The notes beneath the pieces are model-generated. The model was not told the DNA's origin, did no database searches, and saw only the letters and a program-made list of their open reading frames with translations. From NCBI RefSeq assembly GCF_000968175.1, contig NZ_FO704551.1, positions 3,286,001 through 3,350,000 on the forward strand: a stretch of DNA of 64,000 bases, written 5' to 3'. Positions 19,001-26,244 of the stretch are shown here, one piece after another (positions within the stretch are counted from its first letter, which is position 1; the number at the start of each line of letters is the position of its first letter). Both the position numbers and the translations under genes were made by a program. The stretch comes from Xenorhabdus poinarii G6. Lineage in GTDB: Bacteria; Pseudomonadota; Gammaproteobacteria; Enterobacterales; Enterobacteriaceae.

Positions 19001-21530
19001 CGCACTGTTGAAGCCGCCTAGGGAAACGCAGGCACCCGCGCTCTATAGCCAGCCACTGTATCAAGGGTTTCTTGATTGGGCAGAGCAACATCCCCATGAT
19101 ATCGCGTTGATTGATGACATCGGTCAATGCAGCTATGCACAATTGCGCCGGTCGGCACAAACATTGGCGACACAAATTCAGCAACATTCGCATCATCAAT
19201 CTGAACTGATCGCGGTTCAGATCAGCAAAGGCCGGGCACAATTCATTGCTGTTCTGGCCATTTTACTGGCTGGGCGGGCTTATGTCCCGATGGATATCGC
19301 CTGGCCGCCCTCACGTTGCCAGAAACTCATTGAACAAACGGGAATACAATTAATACTCAGTACCAAATCATGGGCGGCCGACATCGCTGAAACCCTCCAA
19401 ATTAGCGCTGACGGATGCGCTTTGCACCTGCCGACACCGGCTTCTCTGTCGCTGCCTGTCCCCATTCGCGGTGACAGCCTGGCCTATGTGATTTTCACAT
19501 CGGGATCGACAGGCACACCAAAAGGGGTCGCTATCCAGCATGCTGCCGCGAATAATACCCTGGTAGACATCAACCGTAAGCTTAATGTTGTGCCGGGAGA
19601 TACCTTACTGGCGATCAATGCCTTGTGCTTTGATCTGTCCGTTTATGACCTCTTCGGCATTTTGGGTGTGGGTGGGAGAGTGGTGATTCCCAACGAGGAA
19701 CAGCGCTATCAGCCTGATGCCTTATTGAGGCTGATCCGTGATCACCATGTCACGATCTGGAATTCGACACCCGCATTATTCGAACTGGTATTACGGGAAG
19801 CAGAAACATTACAGGAAGCAAAAACATTACAGGAAACGGAAACATGCAATCAAATTGTCATGGACAGAGTACTGTTATCCGGTGATTGGATCCCGGTTAA
19901 CCATATACCGCGTTGCCGTCATTGGCTACCTGACTGCCGTATATTCAGCGGTGGCGGCGTAACGGAAGTCTCACTCTGGTCAGCATTATTCGAAGTCCCC
20001 CAAGGCGCCAGCTATCACCAAAGCATCCCTTATGGCAAAGCATTAGCCAATCAGGTTCTCCTGCTGCTGGATAATGATCTGGAACCGGTTCCCGCTCAGG
20101 CGATCGGGGAAATGTACATTGGGGGCGTCGGATTGGCGACAGGCTACTATCGAGATCCGATCCGCACAGAAGAGCGTTTTATCCAACACCCGATCAGTGG
20201 TGAACGCCTGTATCGCACCGGTGATTTAGGCCGTTGGCTGCCGGATGGCAATATTGAATTCTTAGGCCGAATCGATAATCAGGTAAAAATCAATGGCTTT
20301 CGGGTTGAGTTAGGAGAAATTGAAAATACTCTGATGGCAGTGGAAGATATCCAGCAATGTGCGCTCGTCAAAGTCCGTGGTTCATCAGATCGCCTGGTCG
20401 CCTATTATGTCAGTCGAGTGCCTCTGGATGAAGCGGATTTACGTCAGCATCTTACCCGGACACTACCGCCGTATATGGTGCCAACCGTTCTGGTGCAGAT
20501 GCCGGAATTGCCACTGAATTCCAGTGGCAAAATTGACCGTAAGCAATTGTCGGCGCTCACTCATTTCGCGCCAACACCGCTTCACTATGACGCCCCACAA
20601 ACCGAACAAGAGCAGCAACTTTGTCGGCTCTGGCAACAGAAACTGGCGTTGGATCACATCGGTGTGAGCGATGATTTTTTTGAATGTGGCGGGACGTCAA
20701 TTCTGGCCATATCTGTCTGCCAACAGATGTCCACTTTACTCGGGCAAACTATCCCGGTCATGACACTGTTCAAACAACGCACTATCCGTGGCATTCTGAG
20801 CAGTCTGGCATACCGTTTAATCCAGCCATTAAACAAAAAAATGGCTCAGCAAACATTGTGGATGATCCATCCCGCTATGGCCGGGTGCGAAGTTTATCTG
20901 GATATCGCCAGGACACTGGAAGAACACTGGCATTGTGTCGGCGTGGATAATTACAACCTGTACCATCGGCCATTGATCACCTCATTGCATGACATTGCCC
21001 GCTTCTATCTGGCGCAAATGGAGCAATCGCAACCGTTGGCACAAGGCCCCGTGCATATTTTAGGCTGGTCAATGGGAGGCGTGATCGCGCTGGAGATCGC
21101 CGCTCAATTGGAGGCCAGGGGGATCACGGATATCCACCTCTATCTGCTGGACAGTTTCTATCAGGTCAGATTAAGTGCCATGCATCCAAGCTGGCGACAA
21201 ACGTTATTGCAGGAATTGGGATTGGAAGGCGATGCCGCGGCACGAGCACTGGAAGCAAGCCCGGCAGATGATGCCATTTGCCAGCATGAGATTTCCCAAC
21301 GCTTACAACATAGTCAGGTCACGCTGTTCAAAGCGACCCGCTTACCGACATTCCATGCTCAGTTAGCGAAGAACGAGATGACATCCGCGGCAAAAGCAAT
21401 GTATGCCAGTGACAACCATGTCGGGCAGGCTTGCCAGCATCTGTCCGTCATTCCCCTGTGTTGCGATCATCACAATATCATTGAGCAGAAATCAGACATT
21501 ATGGAGGCCATGTTAACGATGGCAGATTAA
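10053..21530 (+). CDS. Trimodular non-ribosomal peptide synthetase (C-A-T-E-C-A-T-C-A-T-TE)
   Basis: A single 3825-residue NRPS. Module 1: C domain (residues about 5-430, HHIVVDG at 124), A domain (about 447-940, YTSGTTGRPKG at about 606), carrier with Ser992 in LGGDS, epimerase (HHLIVDA at 1182, EGHGR further on). Module 2: C domain (HHIIIDG at 1625, start LQQGFIHHHL typical of D-acceptor condensation), A domain (about 1941-2430, YTSGTTGKPKG at 2097), carrier Ser2481. Module 3: C domain (HHISFDG at 2675, LSFSQQRLWF typical of LCL), A domain (about 3002-3500, FTSGSTGTPKG at 3148), carrier Ser3549 in CGGTS. The thioesterase has GWSMGG with Ser3673 and a late His in CDHHNI. Pocket residues read by eye: A1 DAFILGAVC, A2 DAMMAGCVL, A3 DLYNLSGLW; A3 resembles cysteine pockets. 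Predicted product is a tripeptide with a D residue first, possibly N-acylated if the first C domain is a starter. No MbtH, carrier-activating or export gene lies nearby. I do not recognise the compound. Confidence 0.95.
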   Translation: MDNILASPSTYLFWNEWTLDPDSFKYNMVMDQTIHGNLDKNKLRRALQALLNHYPLLNARLTEENGELYWELSTHHENPLVMIDNEENLQPFSMLPFDLKQGPLIRFGLFQQSEQHFQLIIVLHHIVVDGESTQELYHAISDLYNQRPLRHSPLTPEQIAEKFAQYRRQGDRLEAHHPEQFWKTCLDGMNASNALPYLSVKTPSAKKTAEQTLIEEFRFSLPFKQWQPLKHAVRHSTPFLIFKTVWAALIAQYSPDKKAHISYPIALPDSESLSLGAQINTAVFPLQLDDTATFSSLYQQTLNYTSSLKAAPGLRFSSWPIFQVLRSTAVCQLNVTLSQANLKDICLELEGCEVHYNHRFNHDLANSELVLEYQQHAEQWSFRIRYLPDRFHPTQIAVLGEQFQQLLVNALTAPDVPLRQFPFLPPNQSQALLAFGNPGKPIDIPAKTLHDVVQQQAKQHPQRIALIDNRQKVSYTELEQRSNQLAHLIQTRYQQATGQPLSPDTLLPICLNRGVDMVIAMLAIMKAGAAYLPLDPQTPSQRLAYILTDSQARLAITQLAHQARLRDHGQDLALLSLDNPNDDYRHQPDCAPESAANSRSLAYCIYTSGTTGRPKGTLLEHRGVLTMLQGEYAVLTKKGEMPQCWLQFASVAFDAHVFETFISLCFGHTLVIASEEERHDLDLLIKLIEQYQVDGAIFPPTLLKTKPDLPVKLQTILVGGEATPQAILAHYTRQGRRVFNAYGPTEASVCVSMHHYQGDGDSDRNIGQPLPGVHAYVLDKQLQLVPMGMGGELYLAGPVLAREYLEQPELTAKAFIANPFTQHTDDQRLYYTGDQARWLPTGELEYLGRTDFQVKIRGHRIELSGIEQAFIAASGLSQCAAQVRGQQNHPHIVLYYVSDMTLSEDHLRRTLQLSLPDYMMPSAFVQLEALPITLNGKLDTAALPEPDFKQSHHFYRAATTALEHQLQVIWQQILGVDKVGVDDDFFHLGGDSISVIRLISEMHRQQLPCSTKLLHQCRTIAKLATQLTETTENQIQPAEQGVLTGDFPLHPIQHWFFEQKFPHPNYWNQAFLIRVPPLIPQRLETAIQALTERHDMLRARFPSTEQQCYRDLTQITPTALAICHYDQIHQDPFNRDPLNQGELYDGLDRWQCDFDIANGPLWRFAYIDGYPDGSARIYCALHHLIVDAVSWRILLDDLKQLYHGEALGAKTASYRQWQSALAEQTPHFGSQQTFWQQQCVAQYDYRPLLDTCHTRQYLWQTLPAADSLRLLNAINDRVQYHPQNYHPNEILLTALLHTLSHVSGVSNHTLLLEGHGRQLASIPLDVGRTVGWFTALYPLHFSANGEKVISLQQVQAVLADIPDSGISYSFLRSALPLPYPAVVFNYLGQLQTNDSDWQITAETAGQTIHPNNMNGAGSDLLTLNVWFIGQALHYRWDGLLSQSQLAQWDHHFQAALMQLVNKITAPSETLLNSMHDGMDTALLARLPSGLTPVWVSTANSLQQGFIHHHLSHPQNSTYHFQFILDYAQPIEPHHYRQAWRCAQQKYPLLRTGFDWQDQPQQIVFQQVELPWQYHDLSDHADPEHALIALSQQQNRQPFDLHQPALIRICLVKLAADRYSLIHTSHHIIIDGWSNQLLLAYVHQTYQQLLVGQTPDIRLDTAYLATQRYYIQQAEECRNHWQQLAVQHWESTDISLLLNAPDNGISETQAITHLTLPDSVALSLQETARNHGLTLNVMLQFAWHKLLHLFSQQTQTIIGVTLSGRNHPVAGIENSVGLFINTLPLAMDWEPQLTCLQQLRTLHQRMIDLDTYSFQPLAELPFSGEKLFQTLFVYENYPTTELETMQASVRTAKGDTDYPLNLIAEGNVEHGLTLSLAYKPSCLKTERANAILDMLSVLLARLPSHLHYSHQRLSALSDNQRKQLLEEWVFSAPEPETWEPCTLHGLLERQAQRTPDLPALMDDQRALSYQALDEMSSRYAVQLRTLYRQRFQRELAPGELIGLCCKRSIDMVVALLTILKAGAAYVPMDTKSPAERLDYILQDSKVRLVLTEPDLASLFERDNLQPLSLTALAETETPDDISSFLPQVEPEQLAYVIYTSGTTGKPKGTLIEHRGPALMARSLLSRLGLGSAQPGLRFLQFASIVFDAHLMESFPAFAGGHALVVASDTQRYDLQELQTLMQTCQVNYAMLPPALLKLKPLLPASLQWLAIGGEAVSQDVLDHYSNQGRNVFNCYGPTEASVLTTVNPYRYNGAANIGKPLTQYGVYVLDTDLQPVPVGVPGELFISGISLSRGYLHQPALSLEKFIANPYQQHIDHSRLYRTGDMVRWREEGTLEYLGRNDNQVKIRGHRIELGEIESVLATISGVDQAVAIIHDKASPRIVCYYTSASGAEPDEIRKSLVDILPNYMQPSALIPLPLIPMTINGKLDRRQFPAPTFADLQQGYAPAETPLQQQCCDIWAELLSAEQIGIDDNFFQLGGNSIMAIQLSNRLSQVLQNQIPLTVFNRHPTIRSLCTFLTAHSNQLEQLDTIPKRGLSRSVLSFSQQRLWFIETLMQENNTYHIPLLFSLRADTQFTSFILSLQAVVHRHQVLRCTFTPNTQNNVEQDDTETCYLQTHDEALPVPSVDVPADEWPSFLHQEIFQPFDLRKEYPIRAKLLQRIDADGNIAHFCLINLHHISFDGWSLNLLLKELAAFYVAELNQRPPALAPLPIQYLDYAAWQQQSLSGDKLASLKQFWQQQLQHCPQLELPYDYPRPPLFDHRGRTVSFSIAPPLSHQLRQLARQLGVTLHAVLLTGVNCLLVRYSGQQDILVGNPIANRSHPQLEPLIGMFVNMLVLRNQIAPHWSVTEQIRQVFANTITSQQHQDMPFEKLVEMLHLKRDLSRHPLFQVSFSVEQKAEDLDASVPFVMQSLVDVYDVAKFDLGFYFEEGDEALSAHINYATALFAPDTINGMIKQLQNILRQMVTHPEQSVKTISLYSPEERIALLKPPRETQAPALYSQPLYQGFLDWAEQHPHDIALIDDIGQCSYAQLRRSAQTLATQIQQHSHHQSELIAVQISKGRAQFIAVLAILLAGRAYVPMDIAWPPSRCQKLIEQTGIQLILSTKSWAADIAETLQISADGCALHLPTPASLSLPVPIRGDSLAYVIFTSGSTGTPKGVAIQHAAANNTLVDINRKLNVVPGDTLLAINALCFDLSVYDLFGILGVGGRVVIPNEEQRYQPDALLRLIRDHHVTIWNSTPALFELVLREAETLQEAKTLQETETCNQIVMDRVLLSGDWIPVNHIPRCRHWLPDCRIFSGGGVTEVSLWSALFEVPQGASYHQSIPYGKALANQVLLLLDNDLEPVPAQAIGEMYIGGVGLATGYYRDPIRTEERFIQHPISGERLYRTGDLGRWLPDGNIEFLGRIDNQVKINGFRVELGEIENTLMAVEDIQQCALVKVRGSSDRLVAYYVSRVPLDEADLRQHLTRTLPPYMVPTVLVQMPELPLNSSGKIDRKQLSALTHFAPTPLHYDAPQTEQEQQLCRLWQQKLALDHIGVSDDFFECGGTSILAISVCQQMSTLLGQTIPVMTLFKQRTIRGILSSLAYRLIQPLNKKMAQQTLWMIHPAMAGCEVYLDIARTLEEHWHCVGVDNYNLYHRPLITSLHDIARFYLAQMEQSQPLAQGPVHILGWSMGGVIALEIAAQLEARGITDIHLYLLDSFYQVRLSAMHPSWRQTLLQELGLEGDAAARALEASPADDAICQHEISQRLQHSQVTLFKATRLPTFHAQLAKNEMTSAAKAMYASDNHVGQACQHLSVIPLCCDHHNIIEQKSDIMEAMLTMAD
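19797..19844 (+). repeat. In-frame 18-bp tandem repeat inside the third A domain
   Basis: GAAGCAGAAACATTACAG, then GAAGCAAAAACATTACAG, then a partial GAAACGGAAACA. The peptide is EAETLQ-EAKTLQ-ETET at residues about 3249-3264. It lies right after the helix that carries the NSTPALFELVLRE motif and adds a Glu/Lys-rich extension in an A-domain loop. Confidence 0.85.
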
Positions 21531-21990
21531 CGCCATATGTTGTAAAGAAAGACGCCATTTTTGGATAAGGAAATCCGTTAATGGCGTTCCCGGTGACGGG
21601 ACCTGAAACGGTAACATGTTAATTCAGATAAAAATAGGTATATCCGCGACAATCAGCAAGAAACACCCGAAAGAAATCAACGGAATATGCCCGTCATCAT
21701 GAAGATTGATGATAGATAACAGGAATAATATCGCGATATCGATAATATACGCAAAAATCATTGGAAATAATGAAGATCATACTTCAATTTTTCTACTAAA
21801 AATAATCAATACGCTTAAAATAGTCTCTCCAATTTTTCTTATACTTGTTTAATGACTTTTATTCAAAAAGCAAAAACCGCTGAAAGAGATTATATTTTTT
21901 ATTTTACGACTAATGTATTGTGGCAGCGGTTTTTATATTCCATTCCATTAATTAATCAGACAATCAATGAATACATTAATAAGCTTTGGT
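21531..21990. other. Intergenic region between the convergent NRPS and hpaR-like genes
   Basis: 460 bases without a supported gene. Two inverted repeats are present. The first is a two-part stem at 21552-21587 (ACGCCATT with AATGGCGT, inner GGAT with ATCC) shortly after the NRPS stop, without a T run. The second is described separately at 21872-21934. The 61-codon frame at 21852-22037 runs antisense into the end of the regulator gene and I do not call it. Confidence 0.55.
21872..21934. terminator. Inverted repeat with A/T tails between convergent genes
   Basis: AAAAACCGCTG (21872-21882) and CAGCGGTTTTT (21924-21934) are exact complements, 41 bases apart. On the plus strand the second arm ends in five T, and on the minus strand the arm also ends in T. 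The long loop makes it a weak terminator candidate, but its place between two convergent genes fits. Confidence 0.4.
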
Positions 21991-22440
21991 CTATGGCTCA
22001 GATTTTTCATCCAAATCTTCTGGAAGGTGAGGTCTGATAGCATTAAATTCATTTAACAACGCCAGAAATTGCGCCATTTTTTCTGACGTAAATGCATTCT
22101 CCATGGCCTGATAACCTTCTTCTACCAGCTCTTTTACCTGTTCATAACGCGTTACCCCTTCTGAATCCAAGGTAATATACAGCTTACGCTGATCACTCAT
22201 CGGTTTCATACGTTTGATCAGTTTCTCACGCTCCATGCGTGTCAAGATCCCCGTCAAACTTGGCCGCAAAATACAGGTGTTACGCGCCAGATCATTAAAA
22301 TCAATTGAACGTTTATCCGCAAGTACGCGAATAATTCGCCATTGCTGCTCTGTCAATCGATACTGCTTTAAGGCAGGCCGAAAATAAATCATGGCGGTTT
22401 CTCTCGCCTGGAGTAATAAAACTGTCAAAGATTGGTGCAT
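21991..22440 (-). CDS. hpaR: MarR-family regulator, HpaR-like
   Basis: A 149-residue MarR-type winged-helix repressor. It resembles HpaR, the repressor of the homoprotocatechuate (4-hydroxyphenylacetate) pathway, from end to end: MHQSLTVLLLQARETAM at the start, LTEQQWRIIRVLAD in the middle, and the recognition region CILRPSLTGILTRMERE near residue 60. HpaR normally lies with hpa catabolic genes; none is in this window. Here it is convergent with the NRPS gene and divergent from rapA, so it may regulate a distant operon, itself, or the nearby NRPS. The 14-bp tandem repeats at 22498-22567 lie 58 bases upstream of its start. HpaR-type identity is fairly safe; the target is unknown. Confidence 0.82.
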   Translation of the reverse strand: MHQSLTVLLLQARETAMIYFRPALKQYRLTEQQWRIIRVLADKRSIDFNDLARNTCILRPSLTGILTRMEREKLIKRMKPMSDQRKLYITLDSEGVTRYEQVKELVEEGYQAMENAFTSEKMAQFLALLNEFNAIRPHLPEDLDEKSEP

Positions 22441-23151
22441 AATTAACTCTGTTGGCTACTGGTGACTGTCTATCGTGTTAATGCCTAAGCTTTAATGCAT
22501 CAGTTTTAACACGTAAATTTTAACACATCGGTTTTAACACATCGGTTTTTACACGTCAGTTTTAACACATGCGCGATATATTATAAAAATAAAATAATAA
22601 AGCGTCGAAAATAGCAACATATGACTCATTATCTGCAAGAAAAAATACTTCAATGTTAACAAACAAATATCTTATTCTTTTCCCGATGAAGCCCAAAAAA
22701 ATCCCTGCCAATTCCAAATCAGGTTGATTAAGCGATAACAGTTTGCACTTGATGCTGGAAAAAATAGTCATCCGTTGAAGTCGATGGCTGACAGCATGTT
22801 GCTATTTATTTAAGATGACTTTATGCCCCGGCTAACAGATCAAATGCGCCTGTCTTGCGAATAATGGTGATTTTTGCAGGTGACGATTTGCCCTGCTTCA
22901 ATTAACATATCGCACCTTAAAATAGCGTAGGCGGCAGTGCTTTTTGCTCTCGTGATCAGAAAACGGCGTTGTGATGTGCTGTTGAAAACGGGGGGCATGC
23001 AAAACAAAAGCGATGAAAAACAAGACTTATTAAATGCCAGACCTATTGAAAAACTATCTCTATCGACAGCCAATGATGATCGATATCCAACAAAAGCAGC
23101 CACTCTGCAACCGTTAATAATATTGTCTAACAGAAAACTGAGTCGAAATTT
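22441..23151. other. Intergenic region between hpaR and rapA
   Basis: 711 bases between divergent genes. It holds the 14-bp tandem repeats (22498-22567). The frames 22562-22771 (minus), 22840-23172 (minus) and 22937-23182 (plus) lack ribosome-binding sites and family resemblance, so I do not call them. In E. coli polB precedes rapA; no trace of it is visible here. The promoters of both flanking genes should lie in this stretch. Confidence 0.55.
22498..22567. repeat. Five tandem copies of a 14-bp unit
   Basis: Units start at 22498, 22512, 22526, 22540 and 22554, with consensus CATCGGTTTTAACA. The variants are CATCAGTTTTAACA, CGTAAATTTTAACA, CATCGGTTTTTACA and CGTCAGTTTTAACA, followed by a final CAT. 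They lie upstream of the minus-strand hpaR-like gene. The unit is not an exact helical turn, and its role is unknown. Confidence 0.9.
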
Positions 23152-26061
23152 ATGCCATTTACTCTTGGTCAACGCTGGATAAGCGATACAGAAAGCGAAC
23201 TTGGATTAGGTACCGTCGTCGCGCTTGATGCGCGTATGGTGACGTTACTTTTCCCTGCCAGCGGAGAAAACCGTCTTTACGCACGCAATGATTCACCCAT
23301 TACCCGCGTTATGTTTAATGTAGGCGATACGGTGACCAGTCACGATGGCTGGAAGCTCAAGATTGACGATGTTCAGCAAGATAATAACCTGCTGATCTAT
23401 GTCGGTACTCGTCTGGACACTGAAGAAGAAAATGTCTGCTTACGGGAAGTTTTCCTGGATAGCAAGCTAACGTTTAATAAGCCACAAGATCGCCTGTTCG
23501 CGGGGCAAATAGACCGAATGGATCGCTTTGCTTTGCGTTTTCGCGCCCGTAAACACCAAAGTGAGCAGTTCCGTCTGGCAGAAAGCGGCCTGCGTGGTAT
23601 TCGTGCCAGTTTGATCCCTCACCAATTACACATTGCTAATGAGGTAGGTAAACGTCACGCACCTCGTGTATTGCTGGCAGATGAAGTGGGGTTGGGTAAG
23701 ACCATTGAGGCGGGGATGATTATCCATCAGCAATTAATGGCCGGACGCGCAGAGCGGGTATTAATCATTGTGCCAGAAAGCCTGCAACATCAATGGCTGG
23801 TAGAAATGCTGCGCCGTTTTAATCTGCGTTTTTCGCTGTTTGATGATGGCCGCTACAGCGAAGCGTTGCTTGACAGTGACAATCCATTCGAAACAGAGCA
23901 ATGGGTGATCTGTTCCCTGGATTTTGTTCGCCGCAATAAACAACGTTTTGAACTGCTGCTGGAAGCCAGTTGGGATTTGATGGTCGTCGATGAGGCTCAC
24001 CATCTGGCATGGAGCGAAAAATCCCCCAGCCGTGAATATCAGGTGATTGAACAATTGGCAGAACAAATTCCGGCCGTCTTGCTACTGACCGCGACGCCAG
24101 AGCAGTTGGGACAGGAAAGCCACTTTGCCCGTCTGCGCCTGCTAGATCCCAACCGTTTCCATGATTATCAGTCGTTTATTGATGAACAGCAACAATATCG
24201 CCCGGTGGCAGATTCCGTCACGCTGCTGTTATCCGGTGAAACACTGAATAATGATCAACAAAATGCGATTGTCGAATTGATCAGTGAACAAGATATTGAA
24301 CCACGGCTGAAAGCGGCAAACAGTCATCAAGGTGAAGAAAGCGAAAATGCCCGCCGTGAATTGATCACTATGCTGATGGATCGCCACGGCACCAGCCGAT
24401 TGCTTTTCCGCAATACCCGTAGTGGCGTGAAAGGCTTCCCACACCGTGAATTACGTGAGATCAAGTTACCCTTGCCCGCGCAGTATCAAACGGCAATCAA
24501 GGTTTCTGAAATCATGGGAGCCAAAAAAACCGTAGAGGCGCGCGCCAAAGATATGCTCTATCCTGAGCGGATCTATCAGGAATTTGAAGGGGAAAACGCG
24601 ACATGGTGGAATTTCGATCCCCGCGTAGAATGGCTGATGGGTTTCTTGATGGCAAACCGCGATGAGAAAGTGCTGGTGATCTGTGCCAAAGCAGAAACGG
24701 CACTGCAACTAGAGCAAGTGTTGCGTGAACGCGAAGGTATCCGCAGTGCAGTGTTCCACGAGGGGCTATCCCTGCTAGAACGTGACCGGGCGGCGGCTTA
24801 CTTTGCGTCTGAAGAAGAAGGGGCACAGGTACTACTCTGTTCTGAAATTGGTTCAGAAGGGCGTAACTTCCAGTTTGCTAACCAACTGGTCATGTTTGAT
24901 TTGCCATTCAACCCGGATTTGCTGGAACAGCGTATCGGCCGTCTGGATCGTATCGGTCAGAACCGCGATATCAACATCAGTGTGCCTTATCTGGAAAATA
25001 CCGCGCAATCCATTCTCCTGCGCTGGTATCACGAAGGGTTGGATGCGTTTGAACATACGTGCCCAACTGGCCGCGCCATCTATGATAAATATTATGAAAC
25101 CCTGCTGAATTTCCTTGCCAAACCCAATGTGCAAACCGGATTCAATGAATTTATCATCGAGTGTCGCGAGCATCATGAAAAGCTCAAACAGCAATTGGAA
25201 CAAGGGCGTGACCGCCTGTTGGAAATGAATTCTAACGGGGGTGAACAAGGCCAGAAACTGGCTGAAAAGATTGCGGCACAGGATAATGATACGGATCTGG
25301 TGAATTTTTCCCTGAATTTGTTCGATATTATTGGTATCAATCAGGAAGATCGCTGCGACAATATTATTGCCCTGCATCCCTCCGATCATATGCTGGTGCC
25401 TGATTTCCCAGGGTTACCCAAAGATGGCTGTTCTATCACATTTGACCGCGAAAAAGCCCTATCCCGCGAAGATACTCAGTTCCTGAGCTGGGAACATCCG
25501 ATCATCCGTAATGGGCTGGATTTGATACTGTCAGGGGATACCGGCAGTTGTGCCGTTTCTATTCTGAAAAACAAAGCATTACCCGTCGGTACTTTGTTGG
25601 TTGAACTGATTTATGTGGTGGAAGCTCAGGCACCGAAGCATCTGCAATTGACCCGTTTCTTACCACCAACGCCAGTGCGGCTGTTGCTGGATTTGAAAGG
25701 CACCAACCTGGCTCCGCAGGTCGAGTTTGAAAGTTTCAACCGCCAGCTCAATGCGATTAACCGTCACAATGCCAGCAAGCTGGTCAATGCGGTACAGAAA
25801 GAAGTGCATACTATTTTGCAGTTATCGGAATCACTGGTGGAAGAACAAGCAAGAGCGTTGATTGAAAAGGCGAAGAAAGAGGCTGATGATGTGCTGTCAG
25901 CTGAATTATCACGTCTGGAAGCGCTGAAAGCGGTTAACCCTAATATCCGTGATGATGAGTTAGCAGCGACTGAAGCCGAGCATAAGCATCTGCTACTTAA
26001 TCTTGACCAGGCTAACTGGCGTCTGGATGCCATTCGTTTGGTGGTTGTTTCTCATCAATAA
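23152..26061 (+). CDS. rapA: RNA polymerase-associated ATPase RapA
   Basis: SWI2/SNF2-type ATPase that binds core RNA polymerase and helps it recycle from post-termination complexes. The product is 969 residues (E. coli about 968). It starts [20 protein letters not shown], the N-terminal Tudor-like domains. The helicase core has Walker [14 protein letters not shown] near residue 178, the DEAH-type box VVDEAHHL near 280, SEIGSEGRN near 565, and the motif VI region [10 protein letters not shown] near 600. The C-terminal region has a charged helix-rich segment (about 905-950). The upstream neighbour polB of E. coli is absent. A strong hairpin follows the gene. Confidence 0.97.
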   Translation: MPFTLGQRWISDTESELGLGTVVALDARMVTLLFPASGENRLYARNDSPITRVMFNVGDTVTSHDGWKLKIDDVQQDNNLLIYVGTRLDTEEENVCLREVFLDSKLTFNKPQDRLFAGQIDRMDRFALRFRARKHQSEQFRLAESGLRGIRASLIPHQLHIANEVGKRHAPRVLLADEVGLGKTIEAGMIIHQQLMAGRAERVLIIVPESLQHQWLVEMLRRFNLRFSLFDDGRYSEALLDSDNPFETEQWVICSLDFVRRNKQRFELLLEASWDLMVVDEAHHLAWSEKSPSREYQVIEQLAEQIPAVLLLTATPEQLGQESHFARLRLLDPNRFHDYQSFIDEQQQYRPVADSVTLLLSGETLNNDQQNAIVELISEQDIEPRLKAANSHQGEESENARRELITMLMDRHGTSRLLFRNTRSGVKGFPHRELREIKLPLPAQYQTAIKVSEIMGAKKTVEARAKDMLYPERIYQEFEGENATWWNFDPRVEWLMGFLMANRDEKVLVICAKAETALQLEQVLREREGIRSAVFHEGLSLLERDRAAAYFASEEEGAQVLLCSEIGSEGRNFQFANQLVMFDLPFNPDLLEQRIGRLDRIGQNRDINISVPYLENTAQSILLRWYHEGLDAFEHTCPTGRAIYDKYYETLLNFLAKPNVQTGFNEFIIECREHHEKLKQQLEQGRDRLLEMNSNGGEQGQKLAEKIAAQDNDTDLVNFSLNLFDIIGINQEDRCDNIIALHPSDHMLVPDFPGLPKDGCSITFDREKALSREDTQFLSWEHPIIRNGLDLILSGDTGSCAVSILKNKALPVGTLLVELIYVVEAQAPKHLQLTRFLPPTPVRLLLDLKGTNLAPQVEFESFNRQLNAINRHNASKLVNAVQKEVHTILQLSESLVEEQARALIEKAKKEADDVLSAELSRLEALKAVNPNIRDDELAATEAEHKHLLLNLDQANWRLDAIRLVVVSHQ

Positions 26062-26100
26062 TTCCCCGTCATAGGGGATCAATTTCCGCGTTATTGTCAG

Positions 26101-26135
26101 CGCCGGGACGCTTGCATCAGGTGTCCCGGCGTTTT
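26101..26135 (+). terminator. Rho-independent terminator after rapA
   Basis: CGCCGGGAC (26101-26109) pairs with GTCCCGGCG (26123-26131), followed by TTTTA. It lies 40 bases after the rapA stop. Confidence 0.8.
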
Positions 26136-26244
26136 ATCTGAAAAACACTCGACGATTTAGGGTCATACACTGATAGAATGCGCCCCGTCATTTTTCTGAT
26201 TTTATTATTTTCCGAGCCAATTTTTCCGACCCATTGGAGCCGCT

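Noticed and set aside
22498..22567. CRISPR array reading of the 14-bp repeats
   Set aside because: The units are contiguous without spacers, too short, and no cas gene is nearby.
22562..23182. Several open frames of 69-110 codons upstream of rapA
   Set aside because: They lie in the divergent promoter region, overlap each other on both strands and show no family resemblance or ribosome-binding site.
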